A DNA stretch of 64,000 nt from Pseudoxanthomonas helianthi (GTDB lineage: Bacteria > Pseudomonadota > Gammaproteobacteria > Xanthomonadales > Xanthomonadaceae), in NCBI RefSeq assembly GCF_017939625.1, contig NZ_JAGKTC010000003.1, forward strand, positions 124,001 through 188,000, in the 5' to 3' direction. This document shows positions 44,554-52,766 of this stretch, in pieces. Position numbers and translations under genes: made by a program. The notes under the pieces are model-generated. The model had not been told where the DNA came from, did not search any database, and saw only the letters and a list, made by a program, of their open reading frames with translations. Every line of letters begins with the position of its first letter. The stretch's first letter is position 1.

Positions 44554-46728
44554 ATGAACGACTCGCCATCATCCTCCGAACCCGACGACGCGCCACGACG
44601 CCCGGCGAAGACCGAATACAAGTTCTCGCACGTCACCACCCAGCGTTACCTGCCCACGCCGGGCAAGGCGCCAGGCTGGCCGTTCGCCGAAATCGGCCAC
44701 TGGAAGGTCGATCCCAACGCCAGCGCCGACGACTGGATCGCCGAACTGCGCGATTGGCGTCGCGAACACCTGACCCGGATCGGCTACGACGACGCCAACT
44801 ACCGCCGCCCGGAATTGCAATGGGCGCAGCGCAACTTCGTCCATGCGCAGATGATGGTCGAGGACCGCTTCTTTCATGATCCGGACAGCGGCCGCTACAC
44901 CGTCGACCGCTACCTCGATGATCTGGAAGCGCGCTTCGGCGGCATCGACAGCGTGCTGATCTGGTACGTGTACCCGAACATCGGCATCGACGACCGCAAC
45001 CAGTTCGACCTGGCCGCCGACCTGCCGGGCGGACTGGAAGGATTGAAAGGTGCGGTGGACGACTTCCACCGTCGCGGCGTGCGCGTGTTCCTGCCGACCA
45101 TGCCGTGGGACAACGGCACCCGCGAACAGGGCGAAGCCGATTGGCAGGCGATCGCGAAGATCGTCGCCGCGGTCGGCGCCGACGGCATCAACGGCGACAC
45201 CTACAACGGCGTGCCGCGCGCATTCTTCGACGCTTGCGACGCGTTGGGCCGGCCGGCGGTGTTGCAGCCGGAATCGACGATCAGCGCCGAGGAACAGCTG
45301 GTCTGGAACGTGCAAAGCTGGGGCAAGAAGGCGCCGAACGAAGCGGTGCCGCCGGTGGCCAAGTTCAAGTGGCTGGAACCCCGCCACATGATCAACTACG
45401 AGAACCGCTGGGGCCGCGACCGCAACCACGATCTGCAGTACTGCTTCTTCAATGGCATCGGCTACAACGCCTGGGAGAACATCTGGGGGCTGTGGAACCA
45501 GTTCGTTCCGCGCGACGCCGAGTCGCTGCGCCGAATCGCCGCGATCTATCGCCGTTTCCCGACGTTGCCGACCAGCCGCGAATGGCGCCCGTACGAGAAG
45601 ACCCTGCAGCGCGGGGTGTTCGCCAGCCGTTTCCCGGGGCAGGGCACGACCCTGTGGACCGTGGTCAACCGCAACGAGTACGCCGTGGAAGGCGAACAAC
45701 TGGCGCTGCCGCAGGCGGCGGGCCGGCGCTGGTTCGATCTGTGGAACGGCGTCGAACTGGAGCCGCGCTTCGATGGTGGCCGCGCGGTGCTGGACTTCGC
45801 GCTGGAACCGCGCGGCTTCGGCGCGGTGCTCGCGCTGGATGAGGGCGCGAACGAAGCGCTCGACGATTTCCTTGCCGCGATGCGCGAGCGCGCGAAGACG
45901 CCGTTGCAGTCGCTATCGAGCGCGTGGCATTCGTTGCCGCAGACGCTGGTCGAAATCGCGCCGACCGCTCCGGTCGCTGCTGCGCCGGATGGCATGGTCA
46001 CCGTACCGGCCGGGGAGTTCGAGTTCGTCGTTGGCGGCGTCGAGGTCGAAGGCCAGACCTGGGAAGGCAACGACGTGCAATACCCGTGGGAGCCGAACGC
46101 GCGGCGCTTCCACCGCAAACGCATGTCGATGCGCGCTTTCCACATCGACCGCCATCCGGTGACCAACGCGGAGTACCGGGCCTTCCTCGACGCCAGCGGC
46201 TACCGGCCGCGCGACGCGCACAACTTCCTGCGTCATTGGCGCGATGGTGCGCCCGTGCCGGGCAGCGAACGCCAGCCGGTGCGCTGGGTGTCGCTGGAGG
46301 ACGCACGCGCCTACGCCGCGTGGGCCGGCAAGCGCCTGCCGCGCGAATGGGAGTGGCAATACGCCGCGCAGGGTGGCGATGGTCGCGCCTACCCGTGGGG
46401 CGACGCCTGGAACGACGGCGCAGTGCCTGCACCTTGTTACGAGCGCATCGCTTCGCCGCCCGACGATGTCGGATCGCATCCGCAAGGCGCCAGCCCGTTC
46501 GGGGTCGAGGATCTGGTCGGCCACGTCTGGCAATGGACCGACGAATACCTCGACGCGCACACCCGCGCCGCAGTGCTGCGCGGCGGCAGCCATTACCGTC
46601 CGCAGACGTCGCACTGGTATTTCCCGCAGGCGCTGCGCCTGGACGAGCACGGCAAATACCTGCTGATGGCGCCGTGCAAGGATCGTTCCGGCTGCGTCGG
46701 TTTCCGTTGCGTGGTGGATGCGGCGTGA
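44554..46728 (+). CDS. Fusion of a glycosidase-like TIM barrel with a SUMF1-type domain
   Basis: A 724-residue protein without signal peptide. Residues of about 20-330 look like a barrel glycosidase (GIDSVLIWYVYPNIGIDD, GADGINGDTYNG, AVLQPESTISAEEQ, NAWENIWGLWNQFVPRD), with a beta-sandwich to about 440. Residues of about 480-722 form a formylglycine-generating-enzyme-like (SUMF1) domain: HIDRHPVTNAEYRAFLDASG, GKRLPREWEWQYAAQGGDG, GHVWQWTDEYLD, VGFRCV. The two copper-binding cysteines of true FGE, expected after LRGGSHYR, are absent, so it is probably not a sulfatase activator. It is 20 bp after the kinase and overlaps the next gene by 4 bp. Confidence 0.78.
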   Translation: MNDSPSSSEPDDAPRRPAKTEYKFSHVTTQRYLPTPGKAPGWPFAEIGHWKVDPNASADDWIAELRDWRREHLTRIGYDDANYRRPELQWAQRNFVHAQMMVEDRFFHDPDSGRYTVDRYLDDLEARFGGIDSVLIWYVYPNIGIDDRNQFDLAADLPGGLEGLKGAVDDFHRRGVRVFLPTMPWDNGTREQGEADWQAIAKIVAAVGADGINGDTYNGVPRAFFDACDALGRPAVLQPESTISAEEQLVWNVQSWGKKAPNEAVPPVAKFKWLEPRHMINYENRWGRDRNHDLQYCFFNGIGYNAWENIWGLWNQFVPRDAESLRRIAAIYRRFPTLPTSREWRPYEKTLQRGVFASRFPGQGTTLWTVVNRNEYAVEGEQLALPQAAGRRWFDLWNGVELEPRFDGGRAVLDFALEPRGFGAVLALDEGANEALDDFLAAMRERAKTPLQSLSSAWHSLPQTLVEIAPTAPVAAAPDGMVTVPAGEFEFVVGGVEVEGQTWEGNDVQYPWEPNARRFHRKRMSMRAFHIDRHPVTNAEYRAFLDASGYRPRDAHNFLRHWRDGAPVPGSERQPVRWVSLEDARAYAAWAGKRLPREWEWQYAAQGGDGRAYPWGDAWNDGAVPAPCYERIASPPDDVGSHPQGASPFGVEDLVGHVWQWTDEYLDAHTRAAVLRGGSHYRPQTSHWYFPQALRLDEHGKYLLMAPCKDRSGCVGFRCVVDAA

Positions 46729-49547
46729 GATTCCCGCGGGCGGCCACGTGGGCATGGGTGGCCGGCGTCCTGCTGGCAGCCGGCCTGTTGCTCTCCGCCT
46801 GCGAGCGGACGCCCCCGCGCAAGGTCGTGCTGATCGGCGGTGCCGACAGCGAGGGGGCGGGCAGCCACGACTACCCGCAAGGTATCCGCACCCTGCAGGC
46901 CTTGTTGCGGGACGATCCGGAAGCCCGCGGCCGCATTGAAGTCGCCGCATATCCGGACGGATGGCCGGGCGATCCACACGCTTTCGACGGCGCCAATGCG
47001 GTGGTCTGGTATTTCGATGGGCTGGACAAGCATCCCTTGCGCGATCCGGCGAAGCGGGCCGTGTTCGAAGCGTTGATGAAACGTGGCGTGGGCGTGGTCG
47101 CCTTGCACCAGGCTTCAACCGTGCTGCCCGACGACGACCTCGGCCTGCCGCGCTGGCTGGGCGGCGCGCGCGTCGGCATGTTCGACCGCACCACCGAGTG
47201 GGTCGAGCTCAAGCCGGCGGCGCATGCGGTCACGCAGGCGATCGGCGAGTTCGGATATCGCGACGAGTTCTATCCGACGTTCCGTTTCTCGACGCAAGGT
47301 GGCGCGCGTGCGCCGTTGCTGAAAGCCGTCCTGCATCCGCAGTTCCGCGACGGGCAGGCCGTGCTCGACGACAAGGCCGAAACCACCGAGGTCGCCTGGG
47401 CGTTCGAACGCGAGGGTGGCGGCCGCAGCGTCGTCTACAGCGGCGGCCACTTCCTTGCCGCGCTGGACGAACCGAGCGTGCGCCGCCTGTTGCGCAATGC
47501 GGTGTTTTGGACGGCCGGACTGGAAGTTCCGGACGACAAGCCTCTCGCCGCAGCACCTGCAACGGCAATGGCATCGAAGTCCGGTGATCTGCCGCGAGCG
47601 ACTTTCCACGTCGATGCCGGCCGCAGCGGCTGGCGCCGCGACGAACGCGTGCTGACACCGGAAAAACTCGACGAACGCGAATTCGGCCTGGTCTGGGAAT
47701 CGCCGCAGCTCGACGCCTTCGATGGCCAGCCGCCGCGCCTGTACGCCTCGCCGCTGTACATCGAGAAACTGGCGTTCACCCGCGGACCGTATCGCGGCGA
47801 AAGCCTGTCCGTGGTGATCGCCGCCAGCAGCAACGGCTACGTCTACGCGATCAACGCCGCGCGCCATGGCGACCTCGCGCCCGGGCGCATCCTCTGGCGC
47901 AAGCGTCTGGGCGAGCCATGCCGACTGCAGCCGGCGCCGCTGGACGGCGTGCCGACCGGCATCCTCGGCACGCCGATCGCCGATCCGGCCAGCAATCGCC
48001 TGTACGTGACCCATTGCGATCCGAAGCAACGCTGGCAGGCGTACGCGCTGGAGCTCGATAGCGGCGAGGTATTGCGTGGCTGGCCCGTGCGATTGGATGA
48101 AGCTACCTTCAACCGGTTCAACGCCAATGCCGGTCCCGAGGCCGTGCCGCCGAAGCGCAAGTTCGATTTCCGCGTGCAGCGCGGCGCGCTGAACCTGAGT
48201 CCCGACGGATCTCATCTGTACGTGGTGTTCGGCGAAACCGAAACCGGCTGGATCGCGTCGGTCGAGACGCGCGTCGCAAAAGTGGACAGCGCCTTCGCCG
48301 CCGTGGCGCTGCCCCACCGGGGCAGCGGCGGCATCTGGGGCGCAGGCGGACCGGCCGTGGACGGGCAGGGCAATGTGTACGTGGCCACAGGCAGCGGTTT
48401 CGACGGCTACAAGGAACAGGCGCACGACTGGACCCAGTCGGTACTGAAGCTGTCGCAGCCGGGCGCGAAGGGTTTCGTGCTGCAAGGCACCTACACGCCG
48501 TTCAACCATTGCACCACGGCGAAGAACGATATCGACCTCGGTTCGGGCGGCGTGCTGTTGCTGCCGGATGCGCAGGCCGGTGCATCGCCGCGCCTGCTGG
48601 CCGTCGGCGGCAAGCAGGGCAATCTGTATCTGCTGGATCGCGATCGGCTGCCGGGGAAGCTCGACCGACGCCCGGCGTGCAGCACGGATGCCTCCAGCGA
48701 CGGTTCGCTGTTGCCGCCGCAAGTGCAGCCGCAATTCGGTACGCGCGGGCCGCTGAGCGTGTTCGGGCCGTATTCGGAAGAGGACGCGGCGCTCGATCTG
48801 GCGCGGGCGCGCTCGTTGCCGGCGGCGTTTCGCGATGAGCGTGGCGTCGACTACCTCTTCGCCACCGGCAACACCAAAGCGGCGCCGGGTTCATCGAAAA
48901 GCGTGCCGCCATCGGTGGTTCGCGTCCAAGTGGTGCGCGCTCCGGGACAACCGCCGTACCTGCGCATCGACCGCAGCAACCGCCGCCTGGTGCTGGGCAA
49001 TCCCGGTTCGCCGGTGGTGACCAGCGATGGGCCGCGCAATGCCATCGTCTGGATCCTCGACGAAAACGCGCCGCGCTCGGCGCTGCTGGCCGGCGATGGG
49101 GCGCCGCGTCCGGTACTGTACGCGTTGGATGCGCATACGCTGGAGATGCTGTGGCGCAGCGCGCCGGGCGAATTGTTCACCAGCGGCAAGTACAACGAAC
49201 CCGCGTTCGGCGGCGGTCAGGTGTTCGTCGGCACCGATCGCATCCAGGCCTTCGGCCAAGGCGGTCGGCGGCTGGCGAATCGTGAACAGGCGTCTTCGAC
49301 CGCGCCGGGCAAGACGGCAGCCGAGGCGCCCGCCGTCGCCGCCAACCTCGACGCGGCGGCCATCTACCAGCAACGTTGCGCCATGTGCCACGACCATCCG
49401 CAAGGCAATATCCCGCCGAAGGCCGTACTGGCGACGCGTCCCCGCCAACGCATCATCGACGCGCTCGACCATGGCGCGATGCGCCTGCAGGCGCAGGGGC
49501 TCAGCAAGGAACAGATCGACGCGATGGCGAGGTATCTCAAGCAATGA
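46725..49547 (+). CDS. Lipoprotein with ThuA, PQQ-type propeller and cytochrome c domains
   Basis: A 940-residue exported lipoprotein (lipobox LLSAC, cysteine 26). Residues of about 35-265 match the ThuA/trehalose-utilisation fold (VVLIGGADSEGAGSHDYPQG, VVALHQAS, VYSGGHF). About 300-830 form a PQQ-dehydrogenase-like beta-propeller with VIAASSNGYVYAINA, VYVATGSGFDGYKE and LLAVGGKQGNLYLLD. A single c-type haem site C885-A-M-C888-H889 is near the C-terminus. The protein could oxidise a sugar and pass electrons to the respiratory chain. The start is GTG, overlapping the upstream stop. This domain order suggests a carbohydrate quinoprotein, but no cofactor ligands were verified. Confidence 0.8.
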   Translation: MRFPRAATWAWVAGVLLAAGLLLSACERTPPRKVVLIGGADSEGAGSHDYPQGIRTLQALLRDDPEARGRIEVAAYPDGWPGDPHAFDGANAVVWYFDGLDKHPLRDPAKRAVFEALMKRGVGVVALHQASTVLPDDDLGLPRWLGGARVGMFDRTTEWVELKPAAHAVTQAIGEFGYRDEFYPTFRFSTQGGARAPLLKAVLHPQFRDGQAVLDDKAETTEVAWAFEREGGGRSVVYSGGHFLAALDEPSVRRLLRNAVFWTAGLEVPDDKPLAAAPATAMASKSGDLPRATFHVDAGRSGWRRDERVLTPEKLDEREFGLVWESPQLDAFDGQPPRLYASPLYIEKLAFTRGPYRGESLSVVIAASSNGYVYAINAARHGDLAPGRILWRKRLGEPCRLQPAPLDGVPTGILGTPIADPASNRLYVTHCDPKQRWQAYALELDSGEVLRGWPVRLDEATFNRFNANAGPEAVPPKRKFDFRVQRGALNLSPDGSHLYVVFGETETGWIASVETRVAKVDSAFAAVALPHRGSGGIWGAGGPAVDGQGNVYVATGSGFDGYKEQAHDWTQSVLKLSQPGAKGFVLQGTYTPFNHCTTAKNDIDLGSGGVLLLPDAQAGASPRLLAVGGKQGNLYLLDRDRLPGKLDRRPACSTDASSDGSLLPPQVQPQFGTRGPLSVFGPYSEEDAALDLARARSLPAAFRDERGVDYLFATGNTKAAPGSSKSVPPSVVRVQVVRAPGQPPYLRIDRSNRRLVLGNPGSPVVTSDGPRNAIVWILDENAPRSALLAGDGAPRPVLYALDAHTLEMLWRSAPGELFTSGKYNEPAFGGGQVFVGTDRIQAFGQGGRRLANREQASSTAPGKTAAEAPAVAANLDAAAIYQQRCAMCHDHPQGNIPPKAVLATRPRQRIIDALDHGAMRLQAQGLSKEQIDAMARYLKQ

Positions 49548-51379
49548 ATCCGGACCGTACCGAACTGGGCGGGGTGTTGGGCGAAGCGCTGGCGGCGAAC
49601 CTGCGCGGTCGCCTGCTGCATTTCATCGTCGACGAGCACAGTCCGGCCATTGCGCTGTTCTCGCCGGAGCACCGTGCGGCCAACCTCGAAGGCGACTGGT
49701 ACGGCGAGCACGCCGGCAAATGGTTGTACGCCGCGGCGAAGGCGGTGATGCGCAGCGATGATGCCGCGCTGGTCGCGCACCTGCGCCGCGTCGCCGATTA
49801 CCTGGTGGCGGTGCAGGAACCCGATGGCTATCTCGGCACCTACGCGCCCTCTCGCCGCTTCATGGTTCCGCAACCGCCGAAACCGGTCAGCTGGGACGGA
49901 GCGCCTGCGCTGCGCACCTGGGACATGTGGACGCACAGCTACCTGGTCGTCGGCCTGGTCGAGACCTGGCGTGCGCTGGGCGAAGCGCGGCATCTCGAAG
50001 CCGCCGTGCGCATCGGCGACCTGTGCCTGCGCACGTTGCGCGCCGGCATCGACATCAATAGCCTCGGCAACCACCACGGCATGTCGGCGACGGTGTTGCT
50101 GGACGCCGCGGTGGAACTGCATTTCGCCAGCGGCGAACAGCGTTTCCTCGAATTGGCGCTGCTGGTGCTGGAGCAGATCGAGGCCAATCCGGCCTTGCGC
50201 CTGCTCGGCCGGGCGCTGGAAGGCGCCGACGCTTCGGAAATCGCCACCGGCAAGGCCTATCAGTTGCTCTGGAACCTGGTCGGCCTGGCCAAGCTGCATC
50301 GCGCCACCGGCAATCCGGAATACCTGACTGCGGTGGAGAAGTTGTGGCACAACATTCGCAACCACCACCTGACCCTGGGTGGCGGCCCATGGGGCGGGGT
50401 GGCCCACCGTTCGCGCGAAGTGTTCAATCCGGCGAACGTGTTCAGCCCGCAGGGCTACGTGGAAACCTGTTCGATCCTGGCCTGGTTGCAACTCAACCGC
50501 GAGCTGCTGCGCATCACTGGCGCCGCGCGCTACGCCGAGGAAATCGAACGCACCGCCTACAACGACCTGCTCGGCGCGGCCGCGCCCGACGGCGAGGATT
50601 GGTGCTACTACTCCTTCCCCAACGGCAAGCGCGTGCACACCACCTACTGGCGTTGCTGCAAATCCAGCGGCGCGATGGCGCTGGAGGAATTGCCCGACCT
50701 GGCTTACAGCGGTACGACCGGCGGCTTGCGCATCAACCTGCTGGGTCCGGGTTCGGCGAAGTTGCTGATGCCGGTGGCCGGCGAAGTGGTGCTGACCCAG
50801 GCCACGAACTATCCGTTCGACGGCGCCGTGGACATCCGTGTCGAACCGGAACGCGCTACCCGTTTCGCCATCGAGATCCGCATCCCGTCGTGGGCACGCG
50901 ATGCCAGTGCCGAAGTCGATGGCCAGCCTGTCGGTGCGGTCGTCGCCGGCGAATGGCTGCGCATCGTGCGTGTATGGCGCCCTGGCGACCGCATCCGCCT
51001 GCGCCTGCCGATGGCACCGACGCTGCACTTCCGCAGCAACCGCAACGTGCAGGAATCGCGCGCGCCCGATGGCAGCGAGGTGAAGCAGCAGGTGCTGCGC
51101 TTCGACTACGTCGCCTTGAGTCGTGGTCCGCTGGCCTATGCGACGGGCTTGATCGACGGATTCAAGTTCGAGGAGACGATCCGGCTTCCGGAGCTGCCGC
51201 CCCCGCAATGGCTGCGCGAAGAGGGCGATCCGGCGACGGGCGAGGGCGTTCGCATCGAGATGGCGCTGGACTATCGCGCGCCGCTGGCATTCGTGCCGTA
51301 TTACCGTGCCGGGGGCCGCGAGGACGGCGCATGGCGCCTGACCTGGCTGTCGCTGGCGCCCGGCGAAAGGGCCTGTTAG
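49544..51379 (+). CDS. GH127-family beta-L-arabinofuranosidase-like enzyme
   Basis: A 611-residue glycosidase of family GH127 (former DUF1680). The zinc/cysteine active site of the type enzyme is conserved as E307-T-C309 (YVETCSILAW) and C371-C372 (YWRCCKSSGA), with the nucleophilic cysteine predicted at 371. The helical (alpha/alpha)6 barrel is followed by beta-sandwich domains. There is no signal peptide, so it acts in the cytoplasm on imported oligosaccharides or glycosides. The start overlaps the cytochrome gene by 4 bp. Other sugars such as aceric acid are possible substrates in this family. Confidence 0.9.
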   Translation: MNPDRTELGGVLGEALAANLRGRLLHFIVDEHSPAIALFSPEHRAANLEGDWYGEHAGKWLYAAAKAVMRSDDAALVAHLRRVADYLVAVQEPDGYLGTYAPSRRFMVPQPPKPVSWDGAPALRTWDMWTHSYLVVGLVETWRALGEARHLEAAVRIGDLCLRTLRAGIDINSLGNHHGMSATVLLDAAVELHFASGEQRFLELALLVLEQIEANPALRLLGRALEGADASEIATGKAYQLLWNLVGLAKLHRATGNPEYLTAVEKLWHNIRNHHLTLGGGPWGGVAHRSREVFNPANVFSPQGYVETCSILAWLQLNRELLRITGAARYAEEIERTAYNDLLGAAAPDGEDWCYYSFPNGKRVHTTYWRCCKSSGAMALEELPDLAYSGTTGGLRINLLGPGSAKLLMPVAGEVVLTQATNYPFDGAVDIRVEPERATRFAIEIRIPSWARDASAEVDGQPVGAVVAGEWLRIVRVWRPGDRIRLRLPMAPTLHFRSNRNVQESRAPDGSEVKQQVLRFDYVALSRGPLAYATGLIDGFKFEETIRLPELPPPQWLREEGDPATGEGVRIEMALDYRAPLAFVPYYRAGGREDGAWRLTWLSLAPGERAC

Positions 51380-51492
51380 GGCGATCGCAAGAATTTCTGG
51401 AGGCAGAACATATGCCGCACGCCTGTTTCGGGCCGCACCCGTCGCCCACACTCGTCGCATAGAACGGACAGGATTCGAAGGATCAGCCGTCC

Positions 51493-52689
51493 ATGAAGCA
51501 CTCATCGCCATTCGACCTGGCCCGGCGCGAGGGCCCGCAGGGCCCGCTGAGCGGGATCAAGGTGCTGGACCTCAGCGCCTACATCGCCGGCCCCTACGGC
51601 TGCACGCTGCTGGCCGACCAGGGCGCCAGCGTGATCAAGGTGGAGCCGCCCGACGGCGACAACCTGCGCCAGTATCCTTCGACCTTGCAGGCGGAAAGCC
51701 GCGCCTTCATGGGCGTGAACCGCAGCAAGCTGGGCATCCGCCTGGACCTGAAGAGCGCCGAAGGCCTGAACGCGCTGCTGCGCCTGGTGCGCGAAGCCGA
51801 CGTGCTGGTGCATAACTTCCGCCCGGCGGTGCCGCGCCGCCTCGGCATCGATTTCGACCGCCTGACCGCGATCAATCCGCGGCTGGTCTACTGCGCCGTG
51901 ACCGGCTATGGCGAAACCGGGCCGATGAAGGACAAGGCCGGTTACGACCAGGTGCTGCAGACCATGACCGGCATCTGCGCGCTGCAAGGCAAGCGCGGTG
52001 GTCCGCCGGAAATCGTCTACGGCTCGGTTGTCGACTACTACGCCGCGGCGTTGCTGGCCGCCGGCGTGTCCTCCGCGCTGTACGAACGCGAGCGCAGCGG
52101 CGTGGGCCAGTACGTCGGTATCTCCCTGCTGCGCAGCGCGCTGACCATGCAGTCGGCCCGGCTGATCTGGGCCGAGGGCGAATCGCTCGACATCGGCCGC
52201 GACATGCGTTCGGGTGGAGTCACCGGCATCCATCCGGCCCGCGACGGCTACCTGTACATCTCGGCCAACACGCCGCGCTTCTGGCAGGCGCTGTGCGACA
52301 AGACCGGCCTGCAGGCGCTGGCGGCGAATCCGCGCTACGACAGCGTGCGCAAGCGCGCCGAACACGCGGCGGAAATCATTCCGCTGCTGCACGACGCGCT
52401 GGCCGCGCACGATGCACTGGAATGGGAAGCGATCTTCGGCGACGAAGTGCCGTGCGCGGCGGCGCGCAAGGTCGAGGACATGTTCACCCATCCGCAGGTG
52501 CTGTCCGAAGGCATCATCACCCGCATCGACCACCCGGTGCTGGGCAGTTACCACGGCGTCGCCCAGCCGATCAAATTCGGACGCACGCCGGGACCGGAGC
52601 CCTTCGCTTCGCCGGTATTCGATCAGGACACGGCGGACGTGCTCGAAGCCGTCGCGGACCCATCCGAAGCGCAGGTCCGCAAAGCGTAG
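51493..52689 (+). CDS. Family III CoA-transferase (CaiB/BaiF)
   Basis: A 398-residue CoA-transferase of the CaiB/BaiF fold, an interlocked dimer. Motifs are GIKVLDLSAYIAGPYGCTLLA, VIKVEPPDGDN, NRSKLGIRLDLKS and the probable catalytic D181 in YGSVVDYYA. Members move CoA between carboxylic acids, for example succinyl-CoA to citramalate, itaconate or malate. Together with the CitE-like lyase at the other end of the locus it could activate and then cleave a hydroxy-dicarboxylic acid. It lies 113 bp after GH127, behind an AAGGA ribosome site, and a REP pair follows. Confidence 0.9.
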   Translation: MKHSSPFDLARREGPQGPLSGIKVLDLSAYIAGPYGCTLLADQGASVIKVEPPDGDNLRQYPSTLQAESRAFMGVNRSKLGIRLDLKSAEGLNALLRLVREADVLVHNFRPAVPRRLGIDFDRLTAINPRLVYCAVTGYGETGPMKDKAGYDQVLQTMTGICALQGKRGGPPEIVYGSVVDYYAAALLAAGVSSALYERERSGVGQYVGISLLRSALTMQSARLIWAEGESLDIGRDMRSGGVTGIHPARDGYLYISANTPRFWQALCDKTGLQALAANPRYDSVRKRAEHAAEIIPLLHDALAAHDALEWEAIFGDEVPCAAARKVEDMFTHPQVLSEGIITRIDHPVLGSYHGVAQPIKFGRTPGPEPFASPVFDQDTADVLEAVADPSEAQVRKA

Positions 52690-52696
52690 GAAACCA

Positions 52697-52756
52697 GTAG
52701 GAGCGCACTTCAGTGCGCGACCGGGAGTTCCGTCGCGCACTGAAGTGCGCTCCTAC
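52697..52756. repeat. Paired REP element, GTAGGAGCG type
   Basis: Perfect 25-nt inverted arms (52697-52721 and 52732-52756) starting GTAGGAGCGCACTTCAGTGC, with a 10-nt spacer. It lies between two convergent genes and may act as a transcription barrier. Confidence 0.93.
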
Positions 52757-52766
52757 AGAAGCGTCG

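Noticed and set aside
44554-46728. Formylglycine-generating enzyme (sulfatase activator)
   Set aside because: The C-terminal fold fits, but the copper-binding cysteines are missing and no sulfatase gene is present.
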